From Symbiodinium natans (Eukaryota; Sar; Dinophyceae; Suessiales; Symbiodiniaceae), in NCBI GenBank assembly GCA_905221605.1, contig CAJNDS010000446.1, positions 1,041,743-1,105,742 on the forward strand: a stretch of DNA of 64,000 bases, given 5' to 3'. Within the stretch, counting starts at the first letter, position 1. Each line of letters opens with the position of its first letter. The translations under genes and the position numbers were made by a program. Positions 37,079-46,971 of the stretch are shown here, piece after piece. Below the pieces are notes generated by a model. That model ran no database searches, was not told the origin of the DNA, and worked only from the letters and a program-made list of their open reading frames with translations.

Positions 37079-37181
37079 CTTGGGACGTTCCCCCCTATAC
37101 TAGCAGTCTTTCAGAGGGATGATGATCGGGGCTACTATAGTCCCTATCAAGGACTGTTGGTACAAAAGGGAACACCCCAAA
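37079..37181. mobile_element. MITE-like element, family 1 copy c, with target duplication
   Basis: Ends TTGGGACGTTCCC and GGGAACACCCCAA match as inverted repeats at 11 of 13 positions. The interior ACTAGCAGTCTTTCAGAGGG resembles the cores at 5866 and 10573. GGGCCTC lies immediately outside both ends (37072-37078 and 37182-37188), consistent with a target-site duplication. Confidence 0.65.
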
Positions 37182-37993
37182 GGGCCTCATCTTCTGGTTT
37201 CAGTGGGATTTCCCTCTTGCCTTGGGGTTTGGACATGCACGGGGGGGCCAAGCTGTCGTGATCGCATTGGCAGGATCCTTCCATCTGCACCTTTGTGAAG
37301 CTGGAGCAGGTCTCTGAAGCCCTGCGTTCTGAGTCAAAGTGAAGCTGCGGGATGTGGATGCTCAAAAGCGGCTTGTCTTCCTGTCTGCGTTGCAGGATGG
37401 TCACCGTTATCCCTGCCGGCCTCACTTTTTCCTCCAGGCCCTGTGCTGCGTACGGATGACCGGACCGTAGACGAGGAATGCACAGAATCCTGCCGCCAAC
37501 CTTTGCCACATCAGGTCACGGAGGATTTTTACGAGACGACCAGATGTTATGAGGCACTTGTTGCATGTGCCTGCTTATTAGCATTGCTGCCGCTAAGGTG
37601 GTGGGCTTACTTTTTGCATCCGTGCGGCCGAGCACCAAATACATCAAACATGTGCAAAGGATGATTACTCTGATCGCTGTACTACTGCCCCAACACGTGT
37701 CTTCAGCGTGTCTTGTTGGCCGGGGCTGCATGTTGACCTTAGCTTTAGAGCAAGGCCATGTGAACCCCATCTGCGAGCCTTGAGTTTCAGCACTGGCACA
37801 CGAAGTGCCGTTGGCGGGAGGATGCCAGTGGGGTGATCAAGCTCCCTGCGCCAGAGGTGACCACCCCGCTCAGAGTTCAGGGTTGTAGCGCGTGGGTCGT
37901 TTGAGGTTTACGACTTGTGAGTCATGTCTTGGGCATCTTGATGTGCTATGCTGGTGCTGCTCTCCCTGAGCCTTCACAACTTCAAACTCGCAG
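37182..37993. other. No gene recognised
   Basis: Minus-strand frames at 37147-37509 and 37516-37770 have no signature. Confidence 0.3.
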
Positions 37994-38300
37994 GACGACT
38001 TCGTGAAGTGGGACGATCTGGTGAGGGACCTCAAATCTTCACAACCTCCATCAGGCTCCCCCAAATCTCCATGGGGCCCTCTACCCAAGCCCAGGCCTCG
38101 GCCCGCCGGGTGCACTTGGATGGCACCTTCTTCATGGAGCACGACGAGGCTTCCCCCCTTGGAGCCTTTTGACATCCTGAACATCCTAAGCAAGCACCCA
38201 GCGTGGGCGCGCCTCCAGGCGCGCTGGGTCGTCATGGAGTACGAGACCGGCAAGCTGATGGCGATGCGCTCAGGGACCTGCAGCTTGGAAGGGCTTCTGG
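37994..38300 (+). CDS. Unknown protein, partial, with an apparent +1 frameshift
   Basis: A 27-bp exon (DDFVKWDDL, 37994-38020) lies between CGCAG and GTGAGG. A second exon (about 38090-38300) reads ARRVHLDGTFFMEHDEA, then loses frame at a run of six C at 38153-38158. It continues in the next frame as PFDILNILSKHPAWARLQAR and WVVMEYETGKLMAMRSG. Both halves are protein-like, so either one extra C has broken the gene, or the run is a sequence error, or a splice event lies nearby. I do not recognise the family. It lies just upstream of the first lumen-protein gene copy. Confidence 0.45.
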
Positions 38301-38621
38301 GGTGCGTTTGTGGATTTTGCCGCATTTGTGCTACCAGTTGGGTTCAGGGGATTGCTGCTTGAAGGAGGCGGATTTCAAGTCGAATATACCCGCACCCCAA
38401 CAAGACTCGCCATCAGATTTTCAAGTTTAGTTTCAATCAAAGAGCTCAAGCTACCCACTCGAACTCGCAGTGGAACTTTAACCCATGCATGTTTTTGCAA
38501 CCATGAACATTTGCTGAATGGGGGGGGGGGGGGCGGGGCGGCGCAATAAATGTCACGGCGCATTCTTCTCTCGCAGTCGCAGGGCTTGCTTGCTCAAAAC
38601 CTCGCCTCCTGAAAGCTCGCC

Positions 38622-41200
38622 ATGGCACGCAGCAGCGCAACAGCGGTGGCGACTCGTCATGAAATATGGTTTCGGCTGTCGTTGATTCAAATTGGTGTTG
38701 AAGGGAGGACTTCTGGAGGTTTTTGGGGATGTTTGGCTGCCAAGATACATGGAGAAAGGTTTGACACAAGCAGCAACGGTTTTTTGGCTGAGGCCCTCGT
38801 GGCAAGCTGCTGCTTGGCAGGTGCACGGCAATTGCCACGTATGTTGAGATTGCACTCCATTCCACTCACATGCTGCGCGACGTCCCGTCTCAGCATGGGA
38901 AGGCGGCTTCCTGTTCGTGCCTGGGCTTCTTCCATCGGCCACGTCGTCTTCCCCGACAAGGGCGACGGGCCACCAGGTCCATTAGAGATGAGGTTGAGTA
39001 AGAGCAGGTGGATGAAGTGAGAACTTCCCATCAGCCAGAAGATTCGATTTGTGGGTTTTATATAGATCAGCCAGAAGTTTCGACTGATAGATTGATAGAG
39101 TCACGCCCCTAAAGCCAGGATTCGAAGATTTGCATTAGCAAAAGCCTTCGACCACCTCAGCTTGGGGCAAATGCAGCTTGATGGTTCGCCTGAGTTTCTT
39201 GCGTGCTTTTACTCAAGCACGCGACTTTGATATTTGCTCCCCGTTGAGATCGCTTAACGATTCGAGCCCTATAGAGCCAAACCCTGAACTCACTGGAGCT
39301 CTGTTCGCTAACCCCCTCAAACACCGAACCCCAAGCACCACATTGAGTAAGCCAAGACCGCCCTCAACACAACGTTCTTTTCGCAACATCCCCCGGCGGC
39401 CTGATGCCGAAACCGTAAACCCTGTGCAAACCCTCTAAACCCTCTAAACCCTCTAAACCCTCTAAACCCTCTAAACCCTCCAAACCCTTCAAACCCTCTG
39501 GTCTGAACCCTCTGAACCTCAACCCTCTAAACCCCAAAGCAAAAACCCTGAACCCTAAACCTTAAACCCTAAACCCTATACCCTAAACCCTAAACCCTCC
39601 TAAGACTGTCTCGTCCTCCTGTCTCGGCCCCCTCCTTTCGCAGGCGGAGGCTGCGCGGACCGAGGAGACGTCCGAGCACACCCTGCAGGGCCTCTTCGTG
39701 CTTTGACCCAGTTACAAGCCGTGTGGGTTTAGGGTTCAGGGTTCAGGGTTCAGGGTTTAGGGTTTAGGGTTTAGGGTTTAGGGTTTAAGGTTTAGGGTTT
39801 GGGGTTTGGGGTTTGGGTTTAGGGTTGTAGACCTCCCAAACAAAACAAACACTCCAAAATCTGCTAAACCTGAGGGTTCAGGGCTTAGGTTCCTAGTTTC
39901 TGAATCCCTTCAAGTGCTAAACCCGAAAAATCTTGAACATCCTCATCTTCAAAAGAAACCTGCAGGATCCTTCTAAGTGAGTTCCCGTGAGGAACGGGAG
40001 TCCGGAGTCTTCCCCTCCAAAAAGGAAAGCAGAAGCGTGTAGTGAAAGTCACGGCGTGCCGAATGCCAAATCCTTACATCGAATCAAGGGCGGCGTCGCG
40101 CTGGGCCTGCTGCTGAGCGTGGCCTCGGCCTCCCCGGTCCTGGCAGAGGAGGCGGCGGCCGACTCGGCAGCACCGGCCGCGCCCGCGGCCAAGGAGAGAA
40201 AGGGTTTGCGGGCCCAGAGGTGTCGGAGACCGGGGTGCTCCGATAAAAACCTCGGACCTTGAACACGGTGATACGCGTTTTTTGAGACCTGTGGCCGAAG
40301 GAGCTTTCGGATGACGAGATTCTCGCCAAGGTCGCACGCCGGGCATGATGCAGAACATTCTCCGCGAACGAATGCTCTCTACCCACCAAACATGCCTTCA
40401 GCTTCCTAGATTCCTAGATCCTGAAGAGTTTGAATCGGCCTATGCGAATGCAGTGCGTCCCGGGCAGGGTTGTGACATCCGCGTGGACTGCAAGACCCAG
40501 GAGGAGCAGTTCCGTTGGGCCAAGGCCTACTACAGGACAGAAATGAAGCAAGCGCAGCCTGCGCAATATCGAGTTAGGTGACCCGAAACAAATTCCTGAC
40601 AGAACGGCCCGCTGCTGCGTGACTTGTTCTGCGCCTACGGCAGGAAGTACAACCGAGAGACCGATGGCAAGGACCCCAAGTACTCCCAGGCCAGCACTGG
40701 TGCCGGTACCTACCGCAAGTACAAGGTCGACCTCTACATTGAAAACCCGGGTATTGCGGACACCACTGACGGCACCTACCAAATCAACCCGGCGGCGACA
40801 GCTACCTGGTGGCAACGTGTGGTGCAAGCATGGCACATTTGTGGTGCTTTCAGAATCTTTCGGAAGGTTTCATCCAGAAGACTAAGGCATTCGAGCCCAT
40901 CTGGAAGGAGTACAACAAGCAAGTCAAGGCCCGAATCGAGAGCGTCTACGGCCATGCACCCGGGCTTGCATAGACTATCATAGACTCCTTCCCCTCTTCC
41001 AGCTTATTTTTTGTTTTCTTCTTCTGCGTGGGGTGACTATCACACGGTGTCACGGTGGCGTGTCTTTGCGGTGTCCAATGTGGTGTGCATGCTTGATCTC
41101 TTCTGAGTCTGACGAGCCCATCCGCTGGAACGGCGACTACTGCGACAACAAGCTGAGCCCCTACAAGACCGCCAACTGCATCGGCATCTACAACAAGTGA
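38622..41200 (+). CDS. Predicted thylakoid-lumen protein, tandem copy 1
   Basis: This is a plastid-targeted protein of unknown function. The leader appears in order: possible start MARSSATAVAT (38622); FVPG transit motif (GGFLFVPGLLP, about 38901-38965); 39644-39697 ending LQGLF before |GTGC; lumen signal 40089-40193 (GGVALGLLLSVASASPVLAE, A-x-A-type cleavage region), then an Ala/Pro-rich stretch. Mature part: 40301-40342 (ELSDDEILAKVARR); 40468-40551 (GCDIRVDCKTQEEQFRWAKA); 40603 to about 40818 (LLRDLFCAYGRKYNRETDGK through WWQR); about 40854-40943 (NLSEGFIQKTKAFEPIWKEY, QVKARIES); 41108-41200 (SDEPIRWNGDYCDNKLSPYK, ending CIGIYNK, TGA). Introns inferred: GA-AG 40194-40300, GC-AG 40343-40467, GC-AG 40552-40602. 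Several Cys could form lumen disulfides. The edges near 40818-40854 and the first two exons are the least certain. A photosystem accessory role is a guess from location only. Confidence 0.7.
39416..39599 (+). repeat. Telomere-like tract, CCCTCTAAA changing to CCCTAAA
   Basis: The tract begins as a nonamer variant (CCCTCTAAA) and becomes the canonical heptamer. It lies in an inferred intron of lumen-protein copy 1. Confidence 0.9.
39726..39828 (-). repeat. Interstitial telomere tract, TTTAGGG
   Basis: It starts just after the 54-bp LQGLF exon and faces the tract ending at 39599. Confidence 0.95.
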
Positions 41201-41867
41201 TTTTTCAGATGTGGGGTCCTGGAGCCTGGGACTTAGACTCCGAAGTCCTTCTGCAGGCCTTGCCGGTTTGGGGGTTAAGGTGCGTAGTGCAATAGCACCA
41301 AATTTCCGCAGGTCACCTTGCTTAGATCTGGCAGAATCGCGCAGTTGGCAAAATTCATGAGGAGACCTGAAAGATCTGTAAACTTCGTGCAAGCATCAAC
41401 CAAAGTAACAACACCACAAGGGGTGACGGCACGACAGCCTTCAGGCCCAGCCGCGCTGATCATGGGACAGCCGCGGGTCAGCGAAAATTGGTGCTTCGCC
41501 GTGCCAAGTTGAGACTTAGGTTTTTTGATTCTTTTCTGAAGACGACTTTTTTTAGCATCTTGTCGACAAAGACCCAATAGCTTGCTGAGCAAGTCACCAC
41601 GTCCTAGGCATAGCACAGATATCTGTGACCTTTTGCAACGGTAGTGCAGAGTTACCATTCGCGGTGACAATGCTTTCAAGAACTGGAAGGACTACTCCAA
41701 CACTGCGACCCAGTGGGTTTTCAGTGACAGCCTTGAGGCCCCGTCCGATTAAGAATGCGGATTCCGTGCCTTAGAGTCCTGAAGAGCTTCGTGTTGTTAT
41801 GACTACCATTATGATTATGATTATGATTATGATTATGATTATGATTATGATTATGATTATGATTATC

Positions 41868-41900
<33 letters not shown>

Positions 41901-42192
41901 ATTATTGTTATTGTTATTGTAATTGTTATTGTAATTGTAATTGTAATTGTAATTGTTATTGTTATTGTTATTGTTATTATTATTCTTGACCCCCCCCATG
42001 GCGTAAACTCACGATGCTCCAGTCGTTCCATGGCCTGGAAACTTCCAGGTGTTCAGAAGCAACCGCTGGACATAGGTAAGTCCCAAAAGCTGCCTTGAAT
42101 GAAAGTATCCGCAAGCTCGTGTAGGGCCGGAGCAGATCACCGCAGCAGCTTCCGTGGCTCCGACAGCGCCTCTGAAGAGTTTTTGTACAGCC
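41201..42192. other. Spacer between lumen-protein copies 1 and 2
   Basis: No exon was recognised. It contains the compound AT-rich microsatellite at 41801-41985. Confidence 0.4.
41801..41985. repeat. Compound microsatellite (ATTATG)n-(ATG)n-(TTGTTA/TTGTAA)n
   Basis: Three successive repeat types occur without interruption. All are multiples of three, so frames of Met/Ile or Asn/His stay open. Confidence 0.95.
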
Positions 42193-42358
42193 ATGGCTCG
42201 TGGATCTGGAAGATTGGCGGTGCCAGACTCAGCGGACACAGGCTTCTTCCAGGTTTCGGGATTCTCATGTCGTGGCCTTGCTCCTTCTTGGAATGTGTGG
42301 GCCCCCTCGAAGAAAGTGTTTAAAGGGTTGAGGAGTCTTGACTACAAGCTCTGCTCAG

Positions 42359-42403
<45 letters not shown>

Positions 42404-44888
42404 GGAGGGGTTCCAGAAATTGCCCTTTTAGGAGAGCAAAACCCGAAGCTCAAAACCCGCTCAACCAAGACTTTTATCCGAGAATGCGGACCGAACGTGA
42501 AGCTTCAGGCGTTTGTGGGCGGCTGCGCTTTAGCTGGCCCAGCACCCAGCTTGTAGTTGTGGTCTGTGGGCTGCGGATTTTGTTTCCTGCTTGATGGCTG
42601 TAGGTTGAAGGGTCTTGGATGGATGTTTTCTTTCCAGAGAGCCCGATACCCCCTTGATTCAGAAAAACCCAGACTAACACAGGGCCTTTTCGGCATGGGT
42701 GTGTCCCAGAGTCACGGCTTCCGGATGGTTCAGGGGTAGCAACGTAGCAGTCTCCTGGGGCCTTGTCCTGCTTTCTTTGCAAGGAGCCCAAGGCAGCAGG
42801 CCTCAAGGTTGAAAATGGGAGCCTCCAAAGGGGGTTCGGCGCCTAACTCTTGTTGATGGTCCGTGGGATTCAGGCCACGGAGGTTCGGGCTTGTTGCCCT
42901 ACGTACACAGCAAGTTATATCTTCGCTCGTATTGCAGCTTGTCTCCAGGACAGGGGGCTGAGGGTCAGGATCTTCCAAAGAGTCAGCAACAACGTCCTCA
43001 AACTTTCAGGTCAAGCTGCCTTGGTGTTATGCTTGGCAATTTGCTGGAGACCATGCTCGTCGAGCACAGTTCAGAGAAAAGACACAGCAACCGTGTAGGT
43101 CCCTGAGGTTGCTGATGCGCGCTTTGTACTGGGAGATACTGTAGGAGTGATTTACGAGCACCGATGGCAAGCATCAGCAATGAGTTCAAATCTCTTGGAG
43201 GTGGCCTTGCCTTCGTTCCCGGTATGGTGCCGGTGACCCGCACGACACCAAGTCCGAACACCCATGCAGGAAGGGAGCAGGCGGGCAATCGCTTTCGGAG
43301 CTAAAGCTGCCCTCCCCACACAGTCAGACCAGCAGCTCACAAAGCTGATGTCTACTGAGTCTTGACACCCCTTTGACATCCCCTGACACGACCCAGACTG
43401 CAAAGTGACTAGTTGGGTTTAGGCTCTTTTTGTGGTTTCAAAGCCTTCCCGAACCAACCCGAAGAACAGACACCCGCCCCTGCAGAGGCTGACTTCGCAG
43501 ATGCCAGCTCTTTCCAATCCTTGCAGGGGCTTTTCGTCACACGGCGAAACACCTTTTTGCCAGCCTTCGTCTTCGCACAACTTTCTTTCTCAACCCCTGC
43601 CGACCAACCTTTGATCTGCCCCGAAACCGGTTCATCGATTCATTCCTCCTACAGCTGTGCATAACATGCTTTCGGGCGAAGGTCGCCCAGTCGCCAATAT
43701 CAAGCCGACCCTAAACCCAAGGCATAAACATGCGTAGACATGCGCAGACCCAAAGCACTTTCCCACTGTCCCACCAACCAAGGGAGGCGTCGCGCTGGGC
43801 CTGCTGCTGAGCGTGGCCTCGGCCTCCCCGGTCCTGGCAGAGGAGGCGGCGGCCGATTCGGCAGCACCGGCCGCGCCCGCGGCCAAGGAGAGAAGGGTTT
43901 GCGGGTCCAGAGGTGTCGGAGACCAGGGTGCTCCGAGGAGGGCTTTGAACGTTGCTGAAGTTTGGGCACGGGTGCTGTCCCTTGTGAGACTTCTGGCCGA
44001 AGGAGCTTTCGGATGACGAGATTCTCGCCAAGGTCGCACACCGGGCATGATGCAGAACATTCTCCGTGAACGAATACTCTCTACCCGCCAAACATGCCTT
44101 CAGCTTCCTAGATTCCTAGATCCTGAAGAGTTTGAATCGGCCTATGCGAATGCAGTGCGTCCCGGGCAGGGTTGTGACATCCGCGTGGACTGCAAGACCC
44201 AGGAGGAGCAGTTCCGTTGGGCCAAGGCCTACTACAGGACAGAAATGAAGCAAGCGCAGCCTGCGCAATATCGAGTTAGGTGACCCGAAACAAATTCCTG
44301 ACAGAACGGCCTGCTGCTGCGTGACTTGTTTTGCGCCTACGGCAGGAAGTACAACCGAGAGACCGATGGCAAGGACCCCAAGTACTCCCAGGCCAGCACT
44401 GGTGCCGGTACCTACCGCAAGTACAAGGTCGACCTCTACATTGAAAACCCGGGTATTGCGGACACCACTGACGGCACCTACCAAATCAACCCGGCGGCGA
44501 CAGCTACCTGGTGGCAACGTGTGGTGCAAGCATGGCACATGTGTGGCGCTTGCAGAATCTTTCAGAAGGTTTCATCCAGAAGACTAAGGCATTCGAGCCC
44601 ATCTGGAAGGAGTACAACAAGCAAGTCAAGGCCCGAATCGAGAGCGTCTACGGCCATGCACCCGGGCTTGCATAGACTATCATAGACTCCTTCCCCTCTT
44701 CCAGCTTTTTTTTTTTGTTTTCTTCTTCTGCGTGGGGTGAATATCACACGGCGTCACGTTGTCCAATGTGGTGTGCATGCTTGATCGCTGCTGAGTCTGA
44801 CGAGCCCATCCGCTGGAATGGCGACTACTGCGACAACAAGCTGAGCCCCTACAAGACCGCCAACTGCATCGGCATCTACACCAAGTGA
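42193..44888 (+). CDS. Predicted thylakoid-lumen protein, tandem copy 2
   Basis: Exon order matches copy 1. Possible start MARGSGRLAV at 42193; a hydrophobic AALVLCLAICW near 43013 may be the signal peptide; about 43199-43268 GGLAFVPGMVPVTRTTPSP; exon ending 43535 (ASSFQSLQGLF|GTCAC); lumen signal 43783-43887, identical in protein to copy 1; 44003-44044 (copy 1 R changed to H in VAHR); 44170-44253; 44305 to about 44520; about 44556-44645; 44796-44888, ending CIGIYTK (copy 1 IYNK). Mature exons are nearly identical to copy 1 while the leader and spacers differ greatly, pointing to selection or gene conversion on the mature part. The lumen-signal exon is 3694 bp from that of copy 1. Confidence 0.7.
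42363..42402 (+). repeat. Poly-G run, 40 bases
   Basis: An uninterrupted G40 is bordered by ACC and TGGAGGGG. It lies between the possible first exon and the FVPG exon of copy 2. A run this long may be a sequencing or assembly weak point. Confidence 0.9.
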
Positions 44889-45018
44889 TCTTTTTTAGCT
44901 GCCCGGCTCCAGTCCTGAGGTTTTCATGAGGCTTACAGGCCAAAAGGTTTGAAGTTCCGAGTGTTAATTCTGGTTGGGGCCCAACGCCCAGCAACCTGCC
45001 AGAGGTTCCAAGTCCCAA

Positions 45019-45067
45019 AGGGTTTAGGGTTTAGGGTTTAGGGTTCAGGGTTCAGGGTTTAGGGTTT
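45019..45067 (-). repeat. Interstitial telomere tract, TTTAGGG
   Basis: Six or seven copies, with two TTCAGGG variants. Confidence 0.94.
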
Positions 45068-45505
45068 TGTGAGCCCGGGCCCTGAACAGGAAACGGGAAG
45101 TGTCAAGAGCTCAGCCCCCTGTTTGTTGGGATAAACGTGCGCGGAGATACGTCTATTTGGACATCTACTTTGTGAAGACAGCGGCTTTGAAGATGCCTTT
45201 TGCTATGAATGGTTTTTCGTTGCGGGTTTCACTTTGGGAAAGGTTTCCATTAAGAGAACAAACGGTAACACCACCAAATTCACCAACATTTCCCAAATCA
45301 AGCAAAGAACCCGCTAAGGAAACTCGAGTTTTGTGATTACGAGTTTTTGCTTGGCATTTTTTCGCGGCTAGTTTTTTTCCATGGTGCATTCGAGGGACCC
45401 AACACAACATGTTTTTACAGATTGTTTGAATGTTCGTGGAAGTTTCATATTACAAGTTTTCATGCACTTCGACATCACCTTTGGGATGTCTTGGGTTCAA
45501 GTTGG

Positions 45506-45568
45506 TTTAGGGTTAGGGTTTAGGGTTTAGGGTTTAGGGTTTAGGGTTTAGGGTTTAGGGTTTAGGGA
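45506..45568 (-). repeat. Interstitial telomere tract, TTTAGGG
   Basis: About nine clean copies. Confidence 0.95.
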
Positions 45569-45974
45569 GTTTCAAGGCAACTGCAAACAAACAGGCTCTT
45601 CATCACAAGGAAATGACGGTGTTGGCCCATCTATCAATGTAATCCCGGGTTTTGACTTGGAAGCTTATGAGGAGATACCGAGTTAGCTCTGTTTGCGAAG
45701 CCATGCGACATTCCAGAGGGGGGGGGGGTCGGTCGTGCGATTTGCGAAGCCCCCGGAAGAGGATGGGGGGGGGATCTCGTGCTGGGATGCTTGTATACGA
45801 AAATAGGGAATCCCCCGAGTTTTGTTTTCATGTTTTTCTGTGGTTCTCCCTTGCTGACCTCTAGATGATCCTTTTCGCGCGATCAAGTAAACGACGATGC
45901 GAGACCTTGTTGAACCGTCGTTGCTGAATAATTGTCCTTAACTCAAGACTCTTGTTCAACTTCAATGAGGCACT

Positions 45975-46005
45975 CTAAACCCTAAACCCTAAACCTTAAA
46001 CCGGA
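45975..46005 (+). repeat. Short telomere tract, CCCTAAA
   Basis: Four copies form the left arm of a pair with 46060. Confidence 0.88.
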
Positions 46006-46059
46006 AAAAAGGGGTGAGACACCGCCAAAGCACTTCACGAATGGGCTGTCCGAGGAGCC

Positions 46060-46112
46060 TGGGGTTTAGGGTTTAGGGTTTAGGGTTTAGGGTTTAGGGT
46101 TTGGGAGGGAGC
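46060..46112 (-). repeat. Interstitial telomere tract, TTTAGGG
   Basis: Seven copies form the right arm, 55 bp from 46005. A small CCCTAAA tract also lies at 46797-46830. Confidence 0.94.
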
Positions 46113-46971
46113 CGTTTGCCCTGTCCACTCTCAAGGGCCTGTCAGCTATGGGAGTCCCTGCTAGGAATGTTATAAAGCTACGGCGCCGTGCGTCTTCCAG
46201 GCGTTGAATCGCATGCCCTCAGGTTTACCTACACTGTGTAAACTGTTCCGTCGGTTGACAAGCCTGAAAACTACGTGCTGCGTGTTGTTCAAGCCATGCC
46301 GCGCCATTGCAGTCCCGCGCATGTTTTGTCAGGGGAAGCCCTAAACCCTTGAGGGGTCCCTCTGGGTGTCCCTCACGCTCCCAAAGATTTCCGTCGAACT
46401 CCCAAGAAGGGCTGCAGAGAGTCTAGGGCCTTCCAACGGTGCACCTTGCCGATCGCGAGGGCGCCCCTGGAAAACCCGTCTGCTTTCGCCAAAGCACCTT
46501 CAGGCGCCAGTCAACTATTGGGGTACCCAGTTCAGGGCCCCAAAGAAAAAAAGTTGTTTGAGACTTTCTTCTACTCCTTAGGCCCACAAGCCTTGGTGGA
46601 CTGAATCATGTGTAGTGCGAGATGACAGACTGCTGAAGCATCATTTACAAACAAGCTGCCTGTGCCTCGCCCGAGGCCTACGCCGCGAGGATACCCCGAG
46701 CAACAACTTCAGAGAGCGCTCGCAGAAACGAAAAGGGAATGGTGGAGCTCGTCGCCAAACTGCCTTGGGGTTCAGAGTTCAGCATTCAGTTCCTTAATCC
46801 CTAAACCCTAAATCCTAAACCCTAAACCCTTTAAGACCCTGACAAGCCCAGAACCCCCCAAGAAGCTCTGCCCAGCTCATAGCCTACGGATGATCTATGA
46901 CGAGTTTGTCCACCCGCAGTTTGGCTGCTGACTTCGGGGGCCTGGTTTTTTTTGTAACAGCAGCCTAAGCC

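Larger units (their letters stand above)
44889..46971. other. Spacer between lumen-protein copies 2 and 3
   Basis: It holds five telomere tracts and no confidently recognised exon. The frame at 45100-45336 (+) is unassigned. Confidence 0.4.

Noticed and set aside
40414-40836. Minus-strand frames of 140-150 aa repeated in all three lumen-gene copies
   Set aside because: They are conserved only because they lie opposite the conserved plus-strand exons. The plus strand has splice logic and protein-like sequence.
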